Below are positions 52,044 through 60,972 of a stretch of 64,000 nt of DNA, piece after piece. Numbering within the stretch: position 1 is the stretch's first letter; the number at the start of each line of letters is the position of its first letter. The notes below the pieces were generated by a model. It saw nothing but the letters and a program-made list of their open reading frames with translations. It searched no databases and was not told the DNA's origin. Source of the stretch: Marimicrobium sp963934845. Its GTDB lineage: Bacteria > Pseudomonadota > Gammaproteobacteria > Pseudomonadales > Halieaceae. Location of the stretch: positions 1-64,000 of the forward strand of contig CAWWAG010000005.1 in the NCBI GenBank assembly GCA_963934845.1, written 5' to 3'. The position numbers and the translations under genes were made by a program.

Positions 52044-53528
52044 GTGAAATATACCGACCTCAGAGATTTTATCGACGCACTCGAAAAACGCGGCGAATTG
52101 GTTCGTATTAAAATCGAGGTCGATCCCAACCTTGAAATGACGGAAATTTCCGACCGCACACTGCGTGCCGGCGGCCCCGCTCTGCTGTTCGAAAACCCCA
52201 AAGGTTACAACACACCGGTCCTCGCCAACCTGTTCGGTACCGAGCTGCGTGTTGCGCTGGGCATGGGTGCGCAGAGCCTCGCGGCCCTGCGCGAAATTGG
52301 CGAAATACTCGCGTATCTGCGCCAACCGGATGCCCCAAAAGGCATCCGCGATATCTGGGAAAAGGCACCCCTGCTGAAGCAGGTGTTGAACATGGCACCG
52401 AAGGTGGTGCGCAACCCGGCCTGCCAGTACCACGCGAAGCAGGGTACCGATGTCAACCTCTATGAATTGCCTATCCAGACCTGTTGGCCCGGAGATGCCG
52501 GGCCTTTGGTCACTTGGCCCCTGGTGATTACGCGCGGTCCCAACAAAGAGCGCCAGAACCTGGGTATCTACCGCCTGCAATTGATCGGGAAGAATAAGTT
52601 GATTATGCGCTGGTTGTCGCACCGCGGTGGGGCACTGGATTTCAGGGAGTGGCAACTGCAGCACCCTGGAAAGCGCTATCCCGTTGCTGTAGCACTGGGG
52701 GCCGACCCCGCCACCACGTTGGCGGCGGTGACTCCGATACCCGATGCTATTTCTGAGTACGCCTTTGCCGGCCTGCTGCGCGGCAGCAAAACCGAGCTGG
52801 CCGAATGCTTCACGCCGCTGTGCCGCGAACACGGCTTACAAGTACCCGCCTCTGCAGAATACATACTGGAGGGCTATCTCGAGTCTGGCGAAATGGCCGA
52901 CGAGGGGCCCTTTGGCGACCATACTGGCTATTACAATGAGGTAGAGCGTTTTCCTGTGTTTACGGTCGAGGCGATGACACATCGCGAATCACCCATTTAC
53001 CACAGTACGTATACCGGGCGACCACCCGACGAGCCAGCGATACTGGGCATGGCGCTGAATGAGGTGTTTATCCCGATTCTACAAAAGCAGTTCCCGGAGA
53101 TTGTCGACTTTTATTTACCGCCCGAGGGCTGTTCATACCGCCTGGCCGTTGTCACGATGCGCAAGGAATACCCCGGACATGCCAAGCGTGTCATGTTGGG
53201 CGTATGGTCCTTTTTGCGACAATTTATGTATACCAAGTTTGTAATTGTCACGGACGCGGATGTAAACGCCCGGGATTGGAAGGATGTTATCTGGGCAATG
53301 ACCACCCGCATGGATCCACAACGCGACTCAGTATTTATTGAAAATACACCTATCGACTACCTGGATTTCGCCTCCCCTGTGTCCGGTCTGGGCTCCAAGG
53401 TGGGTTTCGATGCCACGAATAAGTGGCCGGGGGAAACGACGCGAGAATGGGGTCGCCCGATCGTGATGGATGATGCAGTGAAAGAGCGTATTGATACGCT
53501 CTGGGACGAGCTGGGTATCACGCTCTAG
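52044..53528 (+). CDS. ubiD: 3-octaprenyl-4-hydroxybenzoate carboxy-lyase
   Basis: Prenylated-FMN-dependent decarboxylase of ubiquinone synthesis, 494 residues. MKYTDLRDFIDALEKRGELVRI opens the UbiD family, with LLFENPKGYNTPVLANLFGT and the catalytic region ESGEMADEGPFGDHTGYYNEVERFPVF (acidic residues of the active site). E. coli UbiD is 497. It starts at GTG (52044) behind AAAGG. The flavin prenyltransferase ubiX is not in the window. Confidence 0.96.
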   Translation: MKYTDLRDFIDALEKRGELVRIKIEVDPNLEMTEISDRTLRAGGPALLFENPKGYNTPVLANLFGTELRVALGMGAQSLAALREIGEILAYLRQPDAPKGIRDIWEKAPLLKQVLNMAPKVVRNPACQYHAKQGTDVNLYELPIQTCWPGDAGPLVTWPLVITRGPNKERQNLGIYRLQLIGKNKLIMRWLSHRGGALDFREWQLQHPGKRYPVAVALGADPATTLAAVTPIPDAISEYAFAGLLRGSKTELAECFTPLCREHGLQVPASAEYILEGYLESGEMADEGPFGDHTGYYNEVERFPVFTVEAMTHRESPIYHSTYTGRPPDEPAILGMALNEVFIPILQKQFPEIVDFYLPPEGCSYRLAVVTMRKEYPGHAKRVMLGVWSFLRQFMYTKFVIVTDADVNARDWKDVIWAMTTRMDPQRDSVFIENTPIDYLDFASPVSGLGSKVGFDATNKWPGETTREWGRPIVMDDAVKERIDTLWDELGITL

Positions 53529-53571
53529 CGCACGCTTGGGCGATCACCAGCCCGACAGCCAAAGGCTCCGA

Positions 53572-54813
53572 TCAGCTGCTGGCGCCTATCCGGGTGTCCT
53601 GAACGAGTTTATCAGGCGTGGGCAGCACCGGCAGATTCGTTTCCTGCTGCAGTAACAACCCCTCGCGAAAGTAGGCGGCCGCCACCGTTGGTTCGCCGAG
53701 TGCATCCACCAAACGGCCCAGCTCCGCGCAAATTTCGGCGCTTTTTTCCAGGCGATAAGCGCTTTCAAAATAATCACGCGCTTTGCCCCACGATCCATCA
53801 CGCGCGGATAGCCGACCGACGCATAGCAGGAGTTGCGGTTCACCTGGATGAGCCGCCAACCAGCTCTCAGCTTTGGCCAGCTGATGGGAAGAGTCAGCTT
53901 CAACATAAGCGTACAACCGCACCAGCGTAATCTGCCATTCGCGTTTTAGCGCATGCAGAATAGTCTTCTCTGCCGCGCTGTGGTCCGCCGCCGCAATCAG
54001 ATTGTGTACGTAAGCCTCAACCAAAGCCGACTCGCTTTGCAAATACTTGGGTACCGCTTTCCAACTGGCACGCAATTGCTCGAGACTGGTGCCGCTCTGC
54101 GCCAATCTATGGAGATAGATCTGTCTTTCCAACTGCTCAGAGCCCTCACTGTTGAGTGCTTTTTGTTTTTGCAGCTGCGGCAACAGTTCCAGTAATTTAT
54201 CCCAGTCCTGCAAACCCTCATACGCCTGACACAACAGACTCAACACACGGGGATGCCGGCTCGGATTACGCGTGGAATGGTTCAGCGCGGCGATGGCCTG
54301 ATGGTATTCGCCGGCCTGCAACTTGATCTCGGCCAGCGAAATCTCTACTGCCATCGCAGCGGCGGGCTCACAGTCGCCCGCGCTACGCAGATATTCATGC
54401 ACTTTGTCGGTGTCGTGCAATTGCGCGCTGGCGCGCGCCGCCAACAAATAGTTCAGCAACGGGGCCTCGTTGTGCTTGGCCCCTTGCAGCAACTCGCGCC
54501 GCGCGGTGAGCCAGTTGCCCTCGATAAAGCTGATCAACCCACCCGTGCTGAGACGCTGTGCTTTACGTGACTTTCGCGCGCCCAACCACGAGGCCAGGCT
54601 GCGCTGCCCGCTGAGCACCTGATACGTCAGGCGCAGTAACAGGAAAACCAACAATACCAGCAGCAGCAGTAACAGCGAGCCGACCCACAGACTGGCCTCC
54701 AGTGTATAGTTGCCGTAGGCCACCAGAACATAACCGGGGTCGGTTTCAATGGTGGCGACGAGGCCTACGCCCAATAGCAGTGCGACAAGCGCGATGGCGA
54801 ATAATTTACGCAT
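53572..54813 (-). CDS. hemY: HemY family protein (TPR membrane protein)
   Basis: Protein of 413 residues of the proteobacterial HemY family, not the Bacillus protoporphyrinogen oxidase. Two N-terminal membrane helices (LFAIALVALLLGVGLVAT and WVGSLLLLLLVLLVFLLLRL) precede a long tetratricopeptide-repeat-like cytoplasmic part. It is the last of hemC-hemD-hemX-hemY; its exact role in haem synthesis is unknown. Starts three bases after hemX. Confidence 0.9.
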   Translation of the reverse strand: MRKLFAIALVALLLGVGLVATIETDPGYVLVAYGNYTLEASLWVGSLLLLLLVLLVFLLLRLTYQVLSGQRSLASWLGARKSRKAQRLSTGGLISFIEGNWLTARRELLQGAKHNEAPLLNYLLAARASAQLHDTDKVHEYLRSAGDCEPAAAMAVEISLAEIKLQAGEYHQAIAALNHSTRNPSRHPRVLSLLCQAYEGLQDWDKLLELLPQLQKQKALNSEGSEQLERQIYLHRLAQSGTSLEQLRASWKAVPKYLQSESALVEAYVHNLIAAADHSAAEKTILHALKREWQITLVRLYAYVEADSSHQLAKAESWLAAHPGEPQLLLCVGRLSARDGSWGKARDYFESAYRLEKSAEICAELGRLVDALGEPTVAAAYFREGLLLQQETNLPVLPTPDKLVQDTRIGASS

Positions 54814-54815
54814 GG

Positions 54816-55976
54816 TTACTGCTCGCCTCCAGATTGTGCACGCTGCTCAATCGCTTTATCCAGTGCTTGTTGTGAGCGAGAAATATTGGGCTGCGGCACC
54901 TGGATGGTGAGCCCCTTGAGTTTCGTTATCTGCGTGGATATGGCGTTTGCCGCGGCGGTGTCCGCGTCCCTGAAATGCACCACCCACTGCTGTGCCTGTG
55001 TCAGACTGGCGGCGTACAACCTTTGATTACCCGCAAGCAGGGCAATCTGGGCCTGCTCCAGCAACATGCGCAAATTCTGTCGCACCAGGCCCTCCCACTG
55101 CGGATCCATCAAGGCCTGCATTGGCACATCCCGCCGACGGATAATGATGTAATCGGAGAGCTTGGTCAGCGCCGCTTCGTAGCCTTGTCGGAGGCGGCCG
55201 CGCCAATCCGGAGCTGCTTCTTGCCTAGGTGAAGCCCCCTTTTCCTTGAACTGGAAAATCACCAGCTTGTCGGCTTGCTCTGTCAACGCTGCCAGGCGCA
55301 AATAGATACCTTCCACATCCACTTCCGGTACTGCGCGCAATGCCGCTATATCAGCAGCTACAGCGGCGCGTACCGCGTGCAGATTGGGATCATTGAGATC
55401 GCGCAGCACTGAGTCCGCGCCGTTGAGCAGCGCCTGGGCGGCAACGGGATCACCGGCCATGACCAAGCGCTGATTGGCCAGGCGCAACAGATGTCCGGCT
55501 TCTGCCAATAGCCAGCTCTCACGGTCACTGGCGCTAAAGCGGGCCAGTTCCTTCTGTTGCTCCGCCAATTGCGCTTGCACGGATTGCAGATCGCGGGAAA
55601 CCGTTGCCGCTTGCCCTTTCAGACTGGTCTTCAGTCCATCAAGGCCCGCATTCAACTGCTGCTGCCAGCGATCAGACAGCTCATCCAGATTGGCCTGCTT
55701 CTGCTGGGTACCGGTCTCCAATTCAGCCACCCGCTCCACCAGCCCGGCCTCCCTGGACTGCCCTTCGCGCAGCACCCAAACCGCGCCACCCGCCAGCACA
55801 ATAACCAGCAACAAAGCCAACCAGGCAACAGCAGCGGACAGTCCTACCGACTTTTCCCCGGGTGCATTGTTGTTCGTAGCCGATGATGTCTTGGTACTCA
55901 AATTGTCTTGTGTAGATACCACGATTTCTGACGCCTCCTCAGGCTGCGCAACATTTTTTGATTCGCTTTCGCTCAC
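54816..55976 (-). CDS. hemX: HemX family protein
   Basis: Membrane-anchored protein of 386 residues, sometimes annotated uroporphyrinogen-III C-methyltransferase, though the hemX family has no methyltransferase motif. A cytoplasmic N-terminus rich in Ser/Asn (about 45 residues), one membrane helix (AVAWLALLLVIVLAGGAVWVL), then a long coiled-coil and helical periplasmic part. Starts at GTG (55976) with GGAG eight bases upstream. Its place between hemD and hemY is conserved. Confidence 0.9.
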   Translation of the reverse strand: MSESESKNVAQPEEASEIVVSTQDNLSTKTSSATNNNAPGEKSVGLSAAVAWLALLLVIVLAGGAVWVLREGQSREAGLVERVAELETGTQQKQANLDELSDRWQQQLNAGLDGLKTSLKGQAATVSRDLQSVQAQLAEQQKELARFSASDRESWLLAEAGHLLRLANQRLVMAGDPVAAQALLNGADSVLRDLNDPNLHAVRAAVAADIAALRAVPEVDVEGIYLRLAALTEQADKLVIFQFKEKGASPRQEAAPDWRGRLRQGYEAALTKLSDYIIIRRRDVPMQALMDPQWEGLVRQNLRMLLEQAQIALLAGNQRLYAASLTQAQQWVVHFRDADTAAANAISTQITKLKGLTIQVPQPNISRSQQALDKAIEQRAQSGGEQ

Positions 55977-55979
55977 TCT

Positions 55980-56771
55980 TTATTCTCCAGTGCTGGGTCG
56001 CCATTCCTGCAGGGCGCGAAGCATTGCCACATCCGAGGCATTTTCGGCAGTCGCTATTCGATCGAAATGCGCCTCACGCGCCATCACAGCCACACGTTCG
56101 GATGGCACGATCAAGCCGATATCTTTCAACTTAGTGGTTTCTGCCGGGCTAAGCAATAGCAGTAGATTGGCCAAGCCTTCACCGCTACTAATCAGAATTA
56201 GATCTATTCCCCACTGCGCAATTCGCGCCGCCAATAACCCAGCGGGCAGATCGGGTAGGCCACGCCGATAACAGGCCAACTCATCGACCAATGCCCCGCG
56301 CTGCAGAAGTTCCGTCCGCAGTGTATGCCGGCCACCCTCCCCCTTGATAATCAGCATGCGCTGCCCTTCCACATTCCGCAGGTAGGGCAGTGCGAGCAAG
56401 CCCTCGCTGCTCATATCACTACCGGGTGTGACGGCCTGGATATCGAAACGCTCCAGCCCCCGCGCCGTGGCAGCGCCGACAGCGTACCAATTAATTCCCA
56501 CCGGCAACTGTGGCCAGTGATCGCTCACTAGCGCCATACCAAACCGCACGGCATTGGCACTGATAAAGATAATATGCTGGTAATGATCCAGATCCAGCAC
56601 CATGTGGCGCTGTGCTACCGGGAGCTGTGGCAAACCGCTCAATTCGAGCAGCGGCTGGCTATAAGCCTCGTAACCCTCCGCCTTGACCGCGGCACACAAC
56701 ACATCGGCGGCCTCCCCCTGCGGACGCGTGACGAGCACCCCACGAACGGCGTCGGTGTCTCTAGCCATCAT
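55980..56771 (-). CDS. hemD: Uroporphyrinogen-III synthase
   Basis: Closes hydroxymethylbilane to uroporphyrinogen III in the cytoplasm. The weakly conserved two-domain fold is indicated by GVLVTRPQGEAADVL, IIFISANAVRFGM, WYAVGAATARGLERF and LIIKGEGGRHTL. 263 residues is typical (E. coli 246). Overlaps hemC by 11 bases; the ATG at 56768 is an equally good start. Confidence 0.95.
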   Translation of the reverse strand: MMARDTDAVRGVLVTRPQGEAADVLCAAVKAEGYEAYSQPLLELSGLPQLPVAQRHMVLDLDHYQHIIFISANAVRFGMALVSDHWPQLPVGINWYAVGAATARGLERFDIQAVTPGSDMSSEGLLALPYLRNVEGQRMLIIKGEGGRHTLRTELLQRGALVDELACYRRGLPDLPAGLLAARIAQWGIDLILISSGEGLANLLLLLSPAETTKLKDIGLIVPSERVAVMAREAHFDRIATAENASDVAMLRALQEWRPSTGE

Positions 56772-57693
56772 AGACCTCAGCCAAAATGGCGGCAGCCCCC
56801 TGCGACAACAGATCTTCAGCCACAGCTATACCCAGCTGCTCCGCCTCGACTGATGGCGCTACCGCCTGTGCCCGCAAGATCACAGAGCCGTCAGGCTTAC
56901 CCACCAGACCGCGCAAGAATAACGTCTCACCAGCACCTGTGTATTCGGCATAACAGGCGATAGGCACCTGGCATCCACCCTCCAGCCGGCGATTCATCGC
57001 GCGCTCCGCCGTCACCCGAGCCGCCGTGCGCGTATGGTGCAGCGGCTGCAGCAACAACAGCACCGCGCTGTCTGCGCTGCGCAGCTCAATACCCACGGCA
57101 CCCTGCCCCCCGGCAGGCAGTGAATCAGCCACTGCCATACGCTGTGCAATGCGCCCGTCAAACCCCAACCGTATCAGCCCGGCACTCGCCAGAATAATGG
57201 CGTCATACTCGCCTTCGTCGAGCTTACGCAAGCGAGTATTAACATTCCCCCGCAGAAAATTGACGACCAGATCCGGACGCCGCTCACGCAACTGACACTC
57301 GCGCCGCAAACTCGAGGTCCCCACCACACTCCCAACTGGCAGCGCATCCAGCGTTGCAAAGTGATTGCTGACAAAAGCATCAGAGGGGTCCTCGCGATCG
57401 CAGATCACTCCCAGCCCCAGCCCGGGCGGAAATTCCATCGGCACATCTTTCATCGAATGCACGGCGATATCGGCGCTGCCATCAAGGAGGGCCGCTTCCA
57501 GTTCCTTGACGAATAAACTCTTGCCGCCCAGCTTGGACAGCGGCGAGTCCAGCAACTGATCACCGCGCGAAGTCATCCCCAACAGCTGCACGTCGAGATC
57601 GGGATACTCGTGCAGCAATGCAGCGCGAACAAACTCTGCTTGCCAGAGAGCCAGAGGGCTCTCCCGGGTGGCGATGGTCAGTTTGCGCAGCAT
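56761..57693 (-). CDS. hemC: Hydroxymethylbilane synthase
   Basis: Polymerises four porphobilinogen molecules to hydroxymethylbilane (porphobilinogen deaminase). LTIATRESPLALWQAEFVR, SLRRECQLRERRPDL and LEGGCQVPIACYA, whose Cys241 carries the dipyrromethane cofactor (Cys242 in E. coli). The ATG at 57693 gives the usual start; ten residues upstream are open but not conserved. Divergent from argH, as in Pseudomonas. Confidence 0.97.
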   Translation of the reverse strand: MLRKLTIATRESPLALWQAEFVRAALLHEYPDLDVQLLGMTSRGDQLLDSPLSKLGGKSLFVKELEAALLDGSADIAVHSMKDVPMEFPPGLGLGVICDREDPSDAFVSNHFATLDALPVGSVVGTSSLRRECQLRERRPDLVVNFLRGNVNTRLRKLDEGEYDAIILASAGLIRLGFDGRIAQRMAVADSLPAGGQGAVGIELRSADSAVLLLLQPLHHTRTAARVTAERAMNRRLEGGCQVPIACYAEYTGAGETLFLRGLVGKPDGSVILRAQAVAPSVEAEQLGIAVAEDLLSQGAAAILAEVYDG

Positions 57694-57912
57694 GCATGAG
57701 TTTCCATAATTTCCAGCGGCCAATGATACCAGTCAGGCACGGTATCAGCGACTTCTGGCGTATTTTAGGCAATGCAGCGGTCTGCACGTACTTTATTGCG
57801 CTGCAGACGAGCCTGAGAGATGGCGGACAAAACTTCAACAGAGACAATTACTCAACTGATATACTTGCCGCCACGAAGTATCAACACGCCCCAAAGTGCG
57901 CATCACCATGGA

Positions 57913-59322
57913 ATGTCCAACACAATGACCAAAGAAAAAGACACCAGTAAACTGTGGGGCGGCCGCTTCAGCGAGCCAACAGACGCCTTCGTACAGCGCT
58001 TTACCGCATCGGTCACGTTCGACCAGCGCATGGCTGCAGAGGATATCGCCGGATCGCTCGCCCATGCCCGTATGTTGCACCACGTGGGGGTGCTCAGCGA
58101 GGGGGAGCTCACGGAGATCGAGGGCGGCCTCGCCCAGGTAGAGCAGGAAATCAACGCGGGCAGTTTCCAGTGGTCGATTGAACTGGAAGATGTGCATATG
58201 AATATAGAAGCACGCCTGACACAACTGATCGGCGTGGCGGGCAAAAAACTGCACACCGGGCGCTCGCGCAACGACCAGGTGGCGACAGATATCCGCCTGC
58301 ACCTGCGCGCGGCGATCGACACCATCGCCGGCGAACTGACGCGTCTGCAACAGGGCACGATTGGGCTGGCTGCAGCAAATACAGACACCATCATGCCAGG
58401 CTTCACCCATTTGCAAACCGCACAGCCCGTGGTATTTGGTCATCACCTGCTGGCCTGGAATGAAATGCTGGAACGCGATTTCGGGCGACTGATGGATTGT
58501 CGCGCGCGCCTCAACCAATCGCCGCTGGGCGCTGCAGCGCTGGCCGGCACTACCTACCCCATTGATCGCGCCCATACCGCGGCGGCACTGGGCTTCGACA
58601 AGCCGACAGAGAATTCACTGGACTCCGTGTCGGACCGGGATTTTGCCATTGAATTCTGTTCGTTCGCCGCATTGTTGCTGACTCATCTTTCACGCATGTC
58701 TGAAGAGCTGGTGCTATGGGCATCGGCACAGTTCAATTTCATTGAACTGCCAGACCGTTTTTGCACCGGCTCATCCATCATGCCACAAAAAAAGAACCCC
58801 GATGTACCGGAACTGGTACGCGGCAAGGTGGGCCGGGTGAACGGGCATCTCATCTCCCTGCTCACGCTGATGAAGAGCCAGCCACTGGCCTACAACAAGG
58901 ACAATCAGGAGGACAAGGAACCGCTGTTCGATACGATCGACACGGTATTCGACTGTCTGCGCGCGTTCGCCGATATGGTGCCCGCCATCACGCCCAAAAC
59001 TAAAGCCATGCGCGAAGCAGCCAGACGCGGATTCTCCACCGCCACCGACCTGGCCGATTACCTGGTACGACTGGGTCTGCCATTTCGCGATGCCCACGAA
59101 GTGGTTGGCAAGGCCGTTGCCCAAGGGATTACCAACGGACAGGACCTGGCAGAGATGAGCTTGGAGACATTGCAGCGCTTCTGCGCGGATATCCGCGAGG
59201 ATGTGTTTGAGGTGTTGACGCTGGAGGGCTCGGTTGCGGCCCGCAATCATCTGGGCGGCACGGCCCCAGAGCAGGTAGTCGCAGCGGCGCAGCGCGCCAG
59301 CGCACGACTGGCAGCTCGCTAA
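57913..59322 (+). CDS. argH: Argininosuccinate lyase
   Basis: Last step of arginine synthesis, splitting argininosuccinate to arginine and fumarate. The fumarase/aspartase-superfamily signature GSSIMPQKKNP is present, with KLWGGRFSEPTDAFVQRF at the start, HTGRSRNDQVATD and the catalytic region around GFTHLQTAQP. 469 residues from the ATG at 57913 (465 from the ATG at 57925) against 457 in E. coli. A possible -10 TATACT lies at 57860-57865. Divergent from hemC. Confidence 0.97.
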   Translation: MSNTMTKEKDTSKLWGGRFSEPTDAFVQRFTASVTFDQRMAAEDIAGSLAHARMLHHVGVLSEGELTEIEGGLAQVEQEINAGSFQWSIELEDVHMNIEARLTQLIGVAGKKLHTGRSRNDQVATDIRLHLRAAIDTIAGELTRLQQGTIGLAAANTDTIMPGFTHLQTAQPVVFGHHLLAWNEMLERDFGRLMDCRARLNQSPLGAAALAGTTYPIDRAHTAAALGFDKPTENSLDSVSDRDFAIEFCSFAALLLTHLSRMSEELVLWASAQFNFIELPDRFCTGSSIMPQKKNPDVPELVRGKVGRVNGHLISLLTLMKSQPLAYNKDNQEDKEPLFDTIDTVFDCLRAFADMVPAITPKTKAMREAARRGFSTATDLADYLVRLGLPFRDAHEVVGKAVAQGITNGQDLAEMSLETLQRFCADIREDVFEVLTLEGSVAARNHLGGTAPEQVVAAAQRASARLAAR

Positions 59323-59351
59323 AACCAGACGCAGCTTGCCGTCAGGCCATC

Positions 59352-60357
59352 TCAACCACCGCTTGCCGGGCGATAGCGGACACTGGCCTGAAAGGTGACA
59401 TCTGGCGCAGTTTCAACACGGATATCTTCCACCACACTGATATCCACCGACCACTGTGGTGCAAAGTACCAACGTGTGCCCAGCGTCCCCAGGATAGCAT
59501 CGCCGCCCACGCCGGTGAGTTCGCTGTCGAGTGGGGCTGCGTGACTGTCGATCTGGCCGATAACAGACCAGTTCCGGGTAAATCGCCAGTCCATCGCCAG
59601 CCCTGCAAACCACAGGTTCTTCTCCTGCAGCCCGTCCAGCACATCACTGTCACCGGCGCGCAGGTAGCCAACCTGCCCGTGCCAGCTCAGGGGCAGATCA
59701 GACAGTTGTTCTCCAGAAAATCGCAGCGCGATATAGGCGTCGTCCGCACCACTACCCAAAAAATCCTTGTCATCACCGGTGCCAAACTTATACCCCAGTG
59801 CAGCACTCACCGTGGAATTCTCGTCGCGATAAAACGCGTGGCTGAGAGACAAGCTGACATCGCCGATTGCGGACGTATCATCCTGTAGCGAAAAATCGCC
59901 TTGCGCGGACGCATAGCGATAATCCAGCACATCCTTTGGCACACTGGAGCGACCACCATCGGACATACCCCAGAAATCATGCCAGTCGTCGATAAGACCA
60001 TCCAGGTCTCCGCCACTTTGATCCAGCCAGGGTACTTCCAGCTGCAAGTCCCAGTTCTCGGCCAGGCCATAGCGCAACTCCAGAGCGACGCGGCCGGTTT
60101 CCCCATCAAAATTGAGCGCTTCAGTGGCATTGCCGTCGTTGACGTAGTGATTGGCCAGACTGCCGTGCAGCGCCACCACCCAGTCACCACTTGGCGTGAT
60201 CTGCGCATCGCGTTGCGACGGCAAGCCAATCAACCCAGCCACCGGGCTCAAGTTCTTAACATACAGCGGCTCACTTCCCACTGTGGGCAATGCGCCCAGA
60301 CCGGCAACAAATCCGGCCAATAATCGCTGCGCATGCGCTTTTTGCAGCGCCCTGCAT
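59352..60357 (-). pseudogene. DUF3187 family exported protein, frameshift at start
   Basis: Protein of the DUF3187 family, predicted to be a beta-rich outer-membrane protein: the body reads as alternating aromatic strands (FGTGDDKDFLGSGADDAYIALRF, WSVIGQIDSHAAPLDSE, WYFAPQWSVDISVVEDIRVE). The frame has no ATG or GTG at its N-terminus. An ATG at 60357, seven bases after the cyaY stop, lies one base out of frame. If one G of the GGG run (plus-strand CCC, 60350-60352) is removed, translation becomes MQALQKAHAQRLLAGF..., which runs straight into a normal signal peptide ending near LPTVGS. A single-base error or a recent frameshift is the simplest reading; otherwise TTG/CTG starts (60320, 60347) must be used. 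The gene body shows no other lesion. Confidence 0.7.
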
Positions 60358-60363
60358 ACGCTC

Positions 60364-60684
60364 TTACAACCAGGCAAAATGAACACCCCCCTGGGCCTGC
60401 ATTTGCTCCACCACAAAGGGTCGAAACAAATTTCCGGCGCGAGTGTCCCGCCAGTCGCTGGCCTCTTCATCAAAGTTATAATGGAAACCGCCAGACTTAG
60501 CGGCCAGCCATAGCTGCCGCGTAGGCGGCTGGCGACTGAATACCAGCCGCGTACCATTCTCAAAAACGACGGTGAGCACCCCACCTGAGGTTTCGCAGTC
60601 TATATCTGCTTCGACTTCATCCAGCGCTGTTTCCAGCTCTAAAAAGGTCTGCTCTATCAATACGGTGAATTCTGATTCGGTCAT
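60364..60684 (-). CDS. cyaY: Iron-sulfur cluster assembly protein CyaY (frataxin)
   Basis: Bacterial frataxin of 106 residues that binds iron and tunes the IscS cysteine desulfurase. MTESEFTVLIEQTFLELETALDE forms the acidic first helix; TRLVFSRQPPTRQLWLAAKSGGFHYNF and WRDTRAG are the conserved sheet. The ATG at 60684 is used; earlier codons run into the divergent promoter. The DUF3187 ATG lies seven bases after the stop. Confidence 0.95.
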   Translation of the reverse strand: MTESEFTVLIEQTFLELETALDEVEADIDCETSGGVLTVVFENGTRLVFSRQPPTRQLWLAAKSGGFHYNFDEEASDWRDTRAGNLFRPFVVEQMQAQGGVHFAWL

Positions 60685-60732
60685 CACAGGGGATTTTCCA
60701 ACAAAGTGTGCACAATTCAATGATAAGGGCTG

Positions 60733-60762
60733 TTCGCACTGCTTACTAGCGGGCAGTATAAT
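60733..60762 (+). promoter_or_regulatory. Promoter of lptM-lysA-dapF
   Basis: TTCGCA (60733-60738), 18 bases, perfect TATAAT (60757-60762), 29 bases upstream of lptM and between the divergent cyaY and lptM genes. Confidence 0.65.
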
Positions 60763-60790
60763 CTGCGGCACCATTGCCCGGAATATAGTC

Positions 60791-60958
60791 ATGCATTATT
60801 ACATTTCAAAGCTGTTACTTACTGTTGCGTTTGCCACTTTGTGGGGGTGCGGGCAAATGGGGCCTCTGTATATGCCACCTGAGGAGACTCCCTCGCCGCC
60901 AGCCATGTCTGAGCCCAGCCCTGCGCCAAGCACTGAGCAGCCGCAAAAGCAGTCCTGA
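60791..60958 (+). CDS. lptM: LPS-transport-associated lipoprotein LptM (YifL)
   Basis: Lipoprotein of 55 residues with signal peptide MHYYISKLLLTVAFATLWG and lipobox Cys20 (LWGC), followed by GQMGPLYMPPEE, the hallmark CGxxGPLYxP motif of LptM, which helps mature the LptD translocon. The C-terminus is Pro/Ser-rich. It stands between cyaY and lysA, its usual place. Confidence 0.92.
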   Translation: MHYYISKLLLTVAFATLWGCGQMGPLYMPPEETPSPPAMSEPSPAPSTEQPQKQS

Positions 60959-60972
60959 CAAGAGGTGGACCG

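Noticed and set aside
53572..54813. hemY as protoporphyrinogen oxidase
   Set aside because: The protein is a TPR-type membrane protein with no FAD-binding motif; the name refers to the proteobacterial HemY family.
57835..58575. Minus-strand frame of 246 codons inside argH
   Set aside because: Antisense to argH, which is unambiguous; no domain or signal and no ribosome-binding site.
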